From positions 62,001-126,000 of the forward strand of contig CAMDFD010000010.1 in NCBI GenBank assembly GCA_945897365.1: a DNA stretch of 64,000 nt, in the 5' to 3' direction. Positions within the stretch are counted from its first letter, which is position 1. The number at the start of each line of letters is the position of its first letter. Below, piece by piece: positions 7,194 to 14,748 of the stretch. The notes under the pieces are model-generated. The model did not search any database and was not told where the DNA came from. It was given only the letters and a program-made list of their open reading frames with translations. Source of the stretch: Bordetella parapertussis. GTDB taxonomy: Bacteria; Pseudomonadota; Gammaproteobacteria; Burkholderiales; Burkholderiaceae_B. A program made the translations under genes and the position numbers.

Positions 7194-7976
7194 ATGGCTG
7201 AGTTATTAATTACCAAAAATGCAGCGGTTGGAACCATTACAATTTCCAATCCCACCAAAATGAATGCAATGTCTGTTCAGATGTGGGTGGATTTGCCTAA
7301 AGCAATTCGTGCCTTTGATGCGGATCCTGAGGTTCGCGTGATCGTCATTACGGGCCAAGGCGAAAAGTCTTTCGTATCGGGCGCGGATATTTCTCAGTTC
7401 GATACCTTGCGCAGCTCACCCCAAACGCAAAAAGACTACGATGACGCGGTGGCGGATTCGATGATTGCACCCCTTAAATGTTCCAAGCCCATCATTGCAA
7501 AAATTCGTGGTTTTTGTTTTGGTGGTGGCTTGGGTCTAGCTGCCGCTTGTGATATTCGGATCTGTTCGGATCACTCAACGTTCAGAATGCCTGCCGCACG
7601 CCTGGGTTTGGGATATGGACATACGGGTATCAAACGTTTTGTGGATGTGATTGGTTTGGCCAACGCCACGGATATTTTTGTGACTGCGCGCCGCTTTGAT
7701 GCCGCGGATGCTTTGCGCATGGGTTTTGTATCGCGAGTGTGTTCGGTTGAGCAGATCGATGACGTTGTCGCTCAGTACACACAGGCGATTGCTGAGAACG
7801 CGCCTTTGACCGTCGCGGCGAGTAAGTTCATCGTTCGTACGGTCTGTGCACATTCTGCTGAGCAGGATCTCGCACGCGCCGAAGAAATGGTCAAAATCTG
7901 TTTCGCCAGCGATGACTTCAAGGAAGGGCGCGCCGCTTTTATGGAAAAGCGGCCGGCCCAATTCAAAGGTCGTTGA
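7194..7976 (+). CDS. Crotonase-fold (enoyl-CoA hydratase/isomerase family) protein lacking both catalytic glutamates
   Basis: A 260-residue crotonase-family protein. The oxyanion-hole segments are present: SGADISQF near residue 62 and GFCFGGGLGLAAACD at 106-120. The two acid-base residues of true enoyl-CoA hydratases (Glu144 and Glu164 of the rat enzyme) fall at Gly114 and Ala134 here, in GGGLGLAAACD and RMPAARLG. It should therefore bind an acyl-CoA and stabilise an enolate but is unlikely to use the standard hydratase mechanism. Known crotonase relatives with changed residues are decarboxylases, isomerases, hydrolases or C-C lyases. An AAAGGAT ribosome-binding site precedes ATG 7194. It is divergent from the CaiB/BaiF gene and convergent with a cupin. 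Confidence 0.88.
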   Translation: MAELLITKNAAVGTITISNPTKMNAMSVQMWVDLPKAIRAFDADPEVRVIVITGQGEKSFVSGADISQFDTLRSSPQTQKDYDDAVADSMIAPLKCSKPIIAKIRGFCFGGGLGLAAACDIRICSDHSTFRMPAARLGLGYGHTGIKRFVDVIGLANATDIFVTARRFDAADALRMGFVSRVCSVEQIDDVVAQYTQAIAENAPLTVAASKFIVRTVCAHSAEQDLARAEEMVKICFASDDFKEGRAAFMEKRPAQFKGR

Positions 7977-7994
7977 TCCACCTGCCAGCCCCGA

Positions 7995-8783
7995 TCAGGC
8001 CTGGTCTCTTTTTGGAAATTGCATCAACAAGATCGCGACACCATCAGCGCCCGCGCTGATGGTGGGTGCAGCTTGGTCCGGCGCGACAAAGACCAGCGAT
8101 CGTTCGAATGCTTGCTGCCCGTTGATCTGACATTGACCGCGCATGACCAGCCAGTATTGACCTCGACCGGTGGAGGGGGCGGGCCCGCTGATGGACGCCT
8201 CACCAGTGGTCTGAAACAGAGTGGACAGCAGACCATCGTCCTCGGGTGCCACGATCGTTTGCGTTAAAACACCATCGATCTGTTTAGGACCGTCGCGATC
8301 GCCGATCAGAGCCGGAATCGCACCAAGGCCGTGACGGTAGGCTTTGGTACGTCCTTTGAGTGCCTCTCGATGTTCAGGCATCCAACGCGCACCAGGATCC
8401 CAACCATTACGCAGGGTGTAGTATTCAATGCCGGTGTGGTCGGCATGGATCGGCGCATAGGGTGTAAAAGCCATGGCGTAATGGACCGTCAAGCCTTCTA
8501 TAGGCTTGATTCCGAACTTGCCTTCGCCGGAGATGAAAACCTGAAACTGATCGGCTTGGTGATAGTGGCCGGGAATCATAGTGTTGGCGCCTTGCTTAAC
8601 GAGAAAGGCAATCGGTTCGAGCGGCGGCGGAAAAGCCTCGGGTGTGCGAGCGGGCAGGCCTTTTGCGCGCCGTTCAACGGAATTAATACCGACATACGAC
8701 GAGATCCACGTGTCCGTGCCGTTGGGTAAACGGTAGTGGTGGCGTTCGTTAAGTGCCTGCTCTTGCGTGACAACAGTTGTCAT
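7995..8783 (-). CDS. Cupin-fold protein of unknown function
   Basis: A 262-residue protein that reads as a double or extended beta-barrel. One cupin-like segment is GANTMIPGHYHQADQFQVFISGEGKFG (given here as GHYHQADQFQVF with the glycine-rich turn after it), which supplies HxH and Gln/Glu-type ligand positions. The second half has GRGQYWLVMRGQCQINGQQ and closing strands. I know no experimentally defined function for this family. GGAG sits 9 bases before ATG 8783 on the minus strand. It lies in a leftward run with a thioesterase (26 bases upstream) and an MFS carrier, so it may help process that system's substrate. A metal-dependent dioxygenase or isomerase role would be a guess. Confidence 0.7.
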   Translation of the reverse strand: MTTVVTQEQALNERHHYRLPNGTDTWISSYVGINSVERRAKGLPARTPEAFPPPLEPIAFLVKQGANTMIPGHYHQADQFQVFISGEGKFGIKPIEGLTVHYAMAFTPYAPIHADHTGIEYYTLRNGWDPGARWMPEHREALKGRTKAYRHGLGAIPALIGDRDGPKQIDGVLTQTIVAPEDDGLLSTLFQTTGEASISGPAPSTGRGQYWLVMRGQCQINGQQAFERSLVFVAPDQAAPTISAGADGVAILLMQFPKRDQA

Positions 8784-8809
8784 GTTTGAAAGATCTCCGA
8801 CATGAATAT

Positions 8810-9265
8810 TTAAAAAGTTTGCGCCGCGAGGCGAAAGCTTTCTGGAATCGCAACGGGTCGCTGAGATGCGCGGTTGACGCAGACATGGACGAACTGTCCT
8901 TGTGCGGCAGCCTCGTCAGACTCGTCATTAAAGACGGCGACTTCGTAAGCGATCGAGCTGCGACCCATGCGACCGACGCGCACGCCTACTTGAATGATTC
9001 CGGGTGAGGATACTTGACGAAAATACCGACACTCTGAAGCGACCACGAGCGTTTGATATTCACCTGCCAAGACCGAACGCATAGCATGGTGCATTAGAAA
9101 GCCATCGACCGCCGTGTCAAAAAATGAGTAGTAATGGGCATTATTGATGTGACCGTAGGAGTCGTTATCCGCCCAACGCAGAGTGATCATTTCAAAAAAA
9201 TTGAAATCGTTTTTTGAATAAGGGCCAGTTCGTTGCGTATCAGGAGTTTGTTCGCTCATTGCCAT
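8810..9265 (-). CDS. Hotdog-fold acyl-CoA thioesterase (4-hydroxybenzoyl-CoA thioesterase-like)
   Basis: About 150 residues with one hotdog domain. MITLRWADNDSYGHINNAHYYSFFDTAVD carries the conserved Asp-x-x-GH-NN-Y pattern of the YbgC/4HBT family; key residues are D, GH and NN in NDSYGHINNAHYY. Later strands include VVASECRYFRQVSSPG and GQFVHVCVNR. It should hydrolyse a thioester of an acyl-CoA in the cytoplasm. The start could be the ATG at 9265 or the second ATG at 9259 (MSEQT). It sits between an MFS gene upstream and a cupin gene downstream in the same direction, so these three probably form one transcript. Substrate length or aromaticity cannot be inferred. Confidence 0.87.
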   Translation of the reverse strand: MAMSEQTPDTQRTGPYSKNDFNFFEMITLRWADNDSYGHINNAHYYSFFDTAVDGFLMHHAMRSVLAGEYQTLVVASECRYFRQVSSPGIIQVGVRVGRMGRSSIAYEVAVFNDESDEAAAQGQFVHVCVNRASQRPVAIPESFRLAAQTF

Positions 9266-9281
9266 GTTCTAAAGTCGTCAA

Positions 9282-10493
9282 TTAAGTGGGACGGTATCTC
9301 GTGGAGAGCATGCACAGCGCGAGAAACACGCTTAAACCCAAGCCCCAAGAAAGCCAAAGCACATTCGATCCCCAGTCGGTCAGTGCGAGGCCAAATAAAA
9401 ACGGCGCTGCGGCCTGCGCGAACTTAGAGGGCATCATCAGCCAACCTTGTCGTTGTCCATAGCTCTTTGTACCAAAAATTGCGAGAGGTAGGGTGCCTCG
9501 GGCAATGATCAGTATGCCATTTCCAATGCCATGCAGCACGACGAAAGCCATCGCGATGGGGGCACCAAAGACGAGCAGCAAAGCCCCGCCAATCGGGTGG
9601 GTAAGCGCGGCCAGCCGCGTGCTGACCAGGGGGTGCCATCGCCGCATAAAAAAGAAGTCAATGAGTCGGCCGAGCACCTGAGAGGGGCCGACCAACGAGC
9701 CGATGGTAAAGGCTAAGGCCAGAGGAACACCCATGCCCTCCAGCATCCGGGGCATGTGAATCATCAGTCCCATGCCGACAAAGGCGTTGGCGGCAAAGAC
9801 AAATGCCAGTAGAAAGGCGGTGTATTTGCTGGGAATTGGGGCAGGCTCTATCGGTGTGGGTGCCGCGGATACGGCAGCAGAGGCCTCTTGTTTGGCGGTC
9901 TCTGCCTTTGGAGCAAGTTCGGCGCTTGGGCTGAGCGGACTGGGCAAAAGGGCATTGAGGGGCAAACCGACCAATATATGGATACAGGCCCAAAACCAGC
10001 AGACGCCACTCCAGCCAAATTTGGATTCGACGTAAACGGAAACCGTCCACGCCACAAGACTGGCAAAGCCGGCAATGAGCGTCACGCCGGTAATTGGGTT
10101 ACGCGAGCTTTTGCCAAAAAGGCGCACAATGGCCGAAAAAGCGACTTCGAAGAGTCCAGTCGCCATACCGAGCCCAAGGACTGCGTAGCCCAAGAGGACG
10201 CTCCACATACCCTCGGCAAAGCCAAGAAAGGTCAAACCCAAAGCGAAGATCAGATTGGACAGCATCAGAACGGGGCGGCCGCCAAAGCGATCCACCATCT
10301 TGCCTGCCAGAGGACCTGCCAGGGCGGATACGCCTAAGGCGATGGAGAAGCCTGCGAACAGGATGGCAGGGGCAAGTCCGAGATCTCGGCTAGCGGGGAT
10401 TGCGATGACGGCGGGGAGATAATGCGCGCCGGCGCTTGCAATCACTTGAGCCGCGCCAGTGACGGTGACGGCGCGATAGATGCGGGAGGACAT
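9282..10493 (-). CDS. MFS transporter
   Basis: A 403-residue twelve-helix permease. The MFS signature appears in the first half as GKMVDRFGGRPVLML and in a weaker form in the second half as GRLIDFFFMRRWHP. A hydrophilic loop rich in Ala, Glu and Pro (PSAELAPKAETAKQEASAA region) separates the halves. The gene begins at ATG 10493 and faces the M20 peptidase gene across 139 bases. It is followed after 16 bases by the thioesterase gene. It may import the compound metabolised by the neighbouring genes. The substrate is not predictable from sequence. Confidence 0.87.
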   Translation of the reverse strand: MSSRIYRAVTVTGAAQVIASAGAHYLPAVIAIPASRDLGLAPAILFAGFSIALGVSALAGPLAGKMVDRFGGRPVLMLSNLIFALGLTFLGFAEGMWSVLLGYAVLGLGMATGLFEVAFSAIVRLFGKSSRNPITGVTLIAGFASLVAWTVSVYVESKFGWSGVCWFWACIHILVGLPLNALLPSPLSPSAELAPKAETAKQEASAAVSAAPTPIEPAPIPSKYTAFLLAFVFAANAFVGMGLMIHMPRMLEGMGVPLALAFTIGSLVGPSQVLGRLIDFFFMRRWHPLVSTRLAALTHPIGGALLLVFGAPIAMAFVVLHGIGNGILIIARGTLPLAIFGTKSYGQRQGWLMMPSKFAQAAAPFLFGLALTDWGSNVLWLSWGLGLSVFLALCMLSTRYRPT

Positions 10494-10632
10494 GCGATTG
10501 TTTTGTCTGTCTCAGAGTTATTTTTACTTATTATCCACTTTAAATGACTTTTTAATTCTCCGCCAAGGCGAGGTTGTGCGATTGGGTGCCAAGCTTTAAG
10601 CTAAGGCAACCCTTTTTTTCTGTGAGCCCCCC

Positions 10633-12030
10633 ATGAGCCGTCAACAAGCCATTGATTTAGCCACCGCCTATTTTGATCAAGGACAGTTTCAGGCCACCCT
10701 GGAGCGCCGGGTCGCCATTCCCACGGAAAGTCAGGAGCCAGGAAAAATTCCAGTACTGACCTCCTATCTCACTGAAGAACTGTCGCCTCTGTTGGTGAAG
10801 CTTGGCTTTGCTTGCAAAATCGTACCGAATCCCATTGAGGGCGGCGCCCCCTTTTTAGTCGCGAGTCGTACCGAGCCCGAGGCAAACTTTACGGTGCTGA
10901 CCTACGGGCATGGTGACGTGGTGCGCGGCTATGCACCGCAATGGAACGAAGGGCTGGCTCCTTGGACCTTGAGTATTCGCGGTGATCGCTGGTATGGACG
11001 TGGCACGGCAGATAACAAGGGTCAGCACACCATCAACCTCGCCGCGCTCGAGCAAGTCATCACCGCGCGTCAGGGCAAGCTGGGCTACAACGTGACTTTA
11101 CTGATCGAAATGGGTGAGGAAATGGGTTCGCCTGGTTTGCGTGAAATGTGCGCGCTTCACGGTGATTTGCTCAAGGCCGATTTATTTCTTGCTTCCGATG
11201 GTCCGCGTGTCTCCGCATCGCGCCCAACACTATTCCTTGGTTCCCGGGGCGCCTTCAATTTTGAATTACGCTTGAATGTGCGTGAGGGTGCTCACCACTC
11301 CGGCAACTGGGGCGGTTTACTGAAAAACCCGGGTATCCGTCTGGCGCATGCGATCGCCTCAATGGTCGATCCAAAAGGTCGAATTTTGGTGCCAAAATTA
11401 TTGCCCAGTTCCCTGCCAGACAATGTCCGTCGCGCTTTGGCCAATATCCAAGTTGGGGGTGGCCCAAATGACCCAGAGATCGATCCTGACTGGGCTGAGC
11501 CTGGTCTGACGCCGACTGAACGTGTTTTTGCCTGGAATACATTTGAAACCTTGGCCTTTAAAACGGGTAATCCCGACGCCCCTGTTAATGCGATCCCGGG
11601 TTATGCCGTCGCCTTCTGTCAGTTGCGTTACGTCGTAGGCAGTGACAACGCAAACTTTTTGAAGCACATCCGTGACCACCTTGATGCGCATGGCTTTACC
11701 GATGTCGAGGCCAAGCCTAGTCGTGGTGAAGCAGCCGAAGCCACACGCCTCGATCCTGATAACGCTTGGGTGAAAATGGCTGCAGCTTCTATCACCCAGA
11801 CTACGGGCAAAGAAGTTGATGTGCTACCAAACCTGGGTGGTACTTTGCCCAACGACGCGTTTTCTAAAATACTGGCATTGCCGACTGTCTGGGTGCCGCA
11901 TTCCTATGCGGCTTGCTCGCAGCACGCCCCGAATGAACACATGCTCGGTTCGGTGGCGCGCGAGTCGCTGCAGTTGATGGCGGGCTTGTTTTGGGATCTG
12001 GGTGACAAGGGCGCCAAGATCGCAGCGTGA
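10633..12030 (+). CDS. M20 family metallopeptidase (amidohydrolase)
   Basis: A 465-residue M20/ArgE/DapE-type zinc hydrolase. The two-domain layout is clear. Metal and catalytic motifs are YGHGDVV (His93, Asp95), GRGTADNKGQ (Asp127) and EMGEEMGSPG (Glu162 and Glu163, catalytic base and ligand), with a closing His in CSQHAPNEH near the C-terminus. It should cleave a small peptide, dipeptide or N-acyl amino acid. It is followed 51 bases later by a D-aminoacylase, so the pair plausibly strips N-acyl or peptide bonds from unusual amino acids. It is divergent from an MFS carrier. The length matches the larger dipeptidase-like M20 members rather than ArgE. Confidence 0.92.
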   Translation: MSRQQAIDLATAYFDQGQFQATLERRVAIPTESQEPGKIPVLTSYLTEELSPLLVKLGFACKIVPNPIEGGAPFLVASRTEPEANFTVLTYGHGDVVRGYAPQWNEGLAPWTLSIRGDRWYGRGTADNKGQHTINLAALEQVITARQGKLGYNVTLLIEMGEEMGSPGLREMCALHGDLLKADLFLASDGPRVSASRPTLFLGSRGAFNFELRLNVREGAHHSGNWGGLLKNPGIRLAHAIASMVDPKGRILVPKLLPSSLPDNVRRALANIQVGGGPNDPEIDPDWAEPGLTPTERVFAWNTFETLAFKTGNPDAPVNAIPGYAVAFCQLRYVVGSDNANFLKHIRDHLDAHGFTDVEAKPSRGEAAEATRLDPDNAWVKMAAASITQTTGKEVDVLPNLGGTLPNDAFSKILALPTVWVPHSYAACSQHAPNEHMLGSVARESLQLMAGLFWDLGDKGAKIAA

Positions 12031-12081
12031 GAGGTTATCGCAATCGCACCGCAGGTTTCAATCTATCTGGAGTTGTAAAAA

Positions 12082-13536
12082 ATGAGCACACATTTTGATT
12101 TGCTGATTAAAAATGCCCTCGTGATCGACGGCACGGGTGCAGACCGATTTAAGGGCGATATCGGCATTAATGGTGACCGCATCGCCAAAATTGGTGATCT
12201 CGCGGGTTGCACAGGTAAGCAGGAAATCGATTTAAAGGGGCAAGTTGCCGCACCAGGTTTTATCGATGCGCATACCCATGATGATCGAATGATGCTGTCG
12301 AGTCCCGAGATGACGCCAAAGGTCAGCCAAGGTGTGACCACGATCATCGGGGGTAATTGCGGTGTTTCATTGGCGCCAATGCCGCGTCCTATTCCAGATC
12401 CCGTGACGCCGCCCCTTAACTTGCTCGATGATGAAGGGCATTGGTTTAAATATCGCAGCTTTACTGAATATCTGGACGCGTTACGCGCCGAACCTACAAC
12501 GACGAATCGCGCGATGCTCGTGGGTCATACGACCTTGCGTGTCGCGACCATGGATGATTTAGAAAAGCCCGCGACACCCGCTCAAATCGATCAAATGCGA
12601 GAGCTTGTGGTCGAAGCCATGCAGGCCGGCGCAATCGGTGTCTCGACAGGTTTGTTTTACGAGCCCGCAGTCGCGGCACCGACCGAGGAAGTCATCGAGA
12701 TTTGTCGTCCTTTGAAAGAATATAACGGCTTGTATTGCACGCATATGCGCGATGAAGCCGACGGTGTGATGGACTCCCTCGAAGAAACCTTTCGTATCGG
12801 TCGCGAAGTCGGTGTGCCGGTGGTGATTTCGCACCACAAAGTCATTGGCGCTAAAAATTATGGGCGCTCGGATGAGACGCTTGAGTTTATTCGCAAGAGT
12901 ATGGCCAAGCAGCCGATTTGTCTGGACTGTTATCCCTACGCGGCAGGTTCGACTGTCTTGTCGATGAGTCGTGCCGAAAACTCCGCGCGCGTCATCGTCA
13001 CATGGTCAAAAACCTTGCCTGAATACGCCGGTCAGGATCTCGATAAGATCGCCGAAAAAATGGGTGTGACGCTAGCCGAAGCGGTCGAGCGACTCTTGCC
13101 TGCCGGTGCGATTTATTTCCGTATGGACGAGGGCGATGTCCAGAAAATTATGCAGTTCGGTCCCACCATGATTGGTTCGGATGGTCTGCCACACGATACT
13201 TCGCCGCATCCGCGCTTGTGGTCGACGTTTCCTCGTGTGCTCGGTCACTACCGACGCGGTCTGGGTTTGTTCACGCTTGAAACAGCAGTGCACAAGATGA
13301 CGGGTCTGACGGCCGTGAACTTTGGCTTGACGGATCGCGGGGTCTTGAAAGAAGGCGCCTTCGCAGACTTGACGTTGTTTAACGAAGAAACTGTCGACGA
13401 AGTCGCGACATATGACAACCCGATTGCCATGGCGCGCGGGATCAATACGGTGATCGTCAATGGCGCGGTAGTCTGGGATCAGGGCAAGGCCACTGGCGCA
13501 AGACCTGGTCGTGTGCTGTCTCGCCCAGTTATTTAA
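12082..13536 (+). CDS. D-aminoacylase / N-acyl-D-amino-acid deacylase family amidohydrolase
   Basis: A 484-residue amidohydrolase of the D-aminoacylase type, which removes N-acyl groups from D-amino acids. Motifs in order are the HxH metal site in IDAHTHDD (His64, His66), the family-specific Cys in IIGGNCGVS (Cys93), YCTHMRDEADG, VISHHK and the catalytic Asp in MIGSDGLPHDTSPHP. The C-terminal composite sheet ends with FADLTLFNEETV and GAVVWDQG, as in most members. It follows the M20 gene after 51 bases in the same direction, suggesting joint use of an N-acylated or D-configured substrate. Exact specificity (D-Glu, D-Asp or general) cannot be told. Confidence 0.92.
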   Translation: MSTHFDLLIKNALVIDGTGADRFKGDIGINGDRIAKIGDLAGCTGKQEIDLKGQVAAPGFIDAHTHDDRMMLSSPEMTPKVSQGVTTIIGGNCGVSLAPMPRPIPDPVTPPLNLLDDEGHWFKYRSFTEYLDALRAEPTTTNRAMLVGHTTLRVATMDDLEKPATPAQIDQMRELVVEAMQAGAIGVSTGLFYEPAVAAPTEEVIEICRPLKEYNGLYCTHMRDEADGVMDSLEETFRIGREVGVPVVISHHKVIGAKNYGRSDETLEFIRKSMAKQPICLDCYPYAAGSTVLSMSRAENSARVIVTWSKTLPEYAGQDLDKIAEKMGVTLAEAVERLLPAGAIYFRMDEGDVQKIMQFGPTMIGSDGLPHDTSPHPRLWSTFPRVLGHYRRGLGLFTLETAVHKMTGLTAVNFGLTDRGVLKEGAFADLTLFNEETVDEVATYDNPIAMARGINTVIVNGAVVWDQGKATGARPGRVLSRPVI

Positions 13537-13556
13537 AACTCTCTAGGACACCACGC

Positions 13557-13890
13557 ATGACCACGCCGCTGCCGACACTCGATCCCTCTCAACTTGCCAG
13601 GGCGATCAGTTTGCTGGACGAAGAGTGGTTGCAGCATGATCCCGATCTTGGTCCTGTAATGCCCTTGGTGCTCGGCCGAGGTGTCGGACAGGATTGGCAC
13701 AAGGCCGGGACTTTTCGGCATCACTTGATCGGCGTGACGCGAACGTTGACCTTGTGGCAGGGTGTTGTTGCAATCCGCTCAAAAGCGTCAGTGGCCTGAG
13801 ACACTCAATAAACTCAATAACGTGGCGTTGACGCCGGAGCTGTAGTCAATCTGTCTGGCAGGGATTAGAGCTGCTGGCACTAAAGCTCAA
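13557..13890 (+). pseudogene. Decayed small gene (intact first 80 codons, then apparent frameshifts)
   Basis: An 80-codon frame starts at ATG 13557, 21 bases after the D-aminoacylase stop, and ends at TGA 13797-13799. Its product has a credible protein-like middle (LDEEWLQHDPDLGP, FRHHLIGVTRTLTLW) but then turns into an ordinary-looking run-out tail. In the next frame, from 13762, QWPETLNKLNNVALTPEL reads up to a TAG. In the third frame, from 13847, QSVWQGLELLALKLNDLRRA follows. This looks like one gene broken twice and shortened. The N-terminal part reminds me of small HD-like proteins annotated DUF6817, but that is from memory only. The last part overlaps the end of the opposing cho gene. 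A genuine 80-residue protein is the alternative. Confidence 0.45.
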
Positions 13891-14734
13891 CGATCTGCGC
13901 AGAGCCATTCATAATGGGTTTGCATAAAATTTTGTAGCCATCACTATCAAAGCCGGGTGCGGTCAGGTGTAAGGTCCGCGCTTGTTCTATGGTCGGGACA
14001 CTGCCCAGATAAAACCAGTTTTTGACGACATGGATTTGTATGTCGTCGTCCAAACGTTCGATGAGTCCAATCGCGCCTGAGTAGGGCCAACAGATCACGC
14101 GACTTTGCGACAAACTCTCCAACAGTCGCGCGCGATGTGCAGCGAGAGTTTCTTGACCGTGACAGGCGCCGGCGCAGCGATTGAGCATCGCGCGAAAACA
14201 GGGTCGATCTCCAGAGAGTTTTTCTAGTCCGAGCACACTCAAGCAAAGTTGTTTCTCATCCGCGATGTTCTTCAGTGCTGCGATCGCGGAATGTCGACTC
14301 GCATACAAACCATATAGATCTGACGTATTTGAAAAATCGATTTTATTGGAGTAAACCACCTCAGGTTGATCGCCTTGAACTCTGAGCGAACACATTTGAC
14401 GTGTGCGACGTAACTTTTGATTAAAGAGAGGCTGTTGTTCTTTGATCAATCTGGCTTCGAGCAGGAGCGCGCCGATTTCACCTGTCGTACGAAGATAGGT
14501 AATTTTTTCCGTCTGTTTCAACATGCGGGCTTCATCGGCAGTCCGCAGATGCGACATGACGCGCGCACGGATGTTGATACTTTTTCCGATATACAAGGGC
14601 AGATCGCCCGTGGCACCATGAAAAATATAAATACCCGGAGTTGTCGGTAAGTCCTCGATACTCTCACGTAAGTGAGTAGGATATTCGTAGCCAAGCGTGG
14701 TGTCAAAGCTTGCGCGCCGCGTCACACGTTTCAT
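13880..14734 (-). CDS. cho: Excinuclease Cho (UvrC-homologous nuclease)
   Basis: A 284-residue protein with only the N-terminal half of UvrC, as in E. coli Cho. The GIY-YIG nuclease core is intact: TTPGIYIFHG (GIY at 34-36), LPLYIGKSINIRARV (YIG at 48-50, catalytic Arg56) and GEIGALLLEARLIKEQQPLFN with its metal-binding Glu. The UvrC-type cysteine-containing segment follows (LSGDRPCFRAMLNRCAGAC). There is no RNase H-like endonuclease or (HhH)2 domain. It would make the 3' incision during UvrAB-dependent repair when a lesion blocks UvrC. The gene is last in a leftward run, 14 bases after the FAD oxidoreductase gene. Confidence 0.92.
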   Translation of the reverse strand: MKRVTRRASFDTTLGYEYPTHLRESIEDLPTTPGIYIFHGATGDLPLYIGKSINIRARVMSHLRTADEARMLKQTEKITYLRTTGEIGALLLEARLIKEQQPLFNQKLRRTRQMCSLRVQGDQPEVVYSNKIDFSNTSDLYGLYASRHSAIAALKNIADEKQLCLSVLGLEKLSGDRPCFRAMLNRCAGACHGQETLAAHRARLLESLSQSRVICWPYSGAIGLIERLDDDIQIHVVKNWFYLGSVPTIEQARTLHLTAPGFDSDGYKILCKPIMNGSAQIVEL

Positions 14735-14748
14735 GATGCGGCGTGCAT

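Noticed and set aside
10588..10606. AAGCTTTAAGCT-like near-palindrome upstream of the M20 gene
   Set aside because: It is short and imperfect with no T-run, so it does not support a terminator or operator call.
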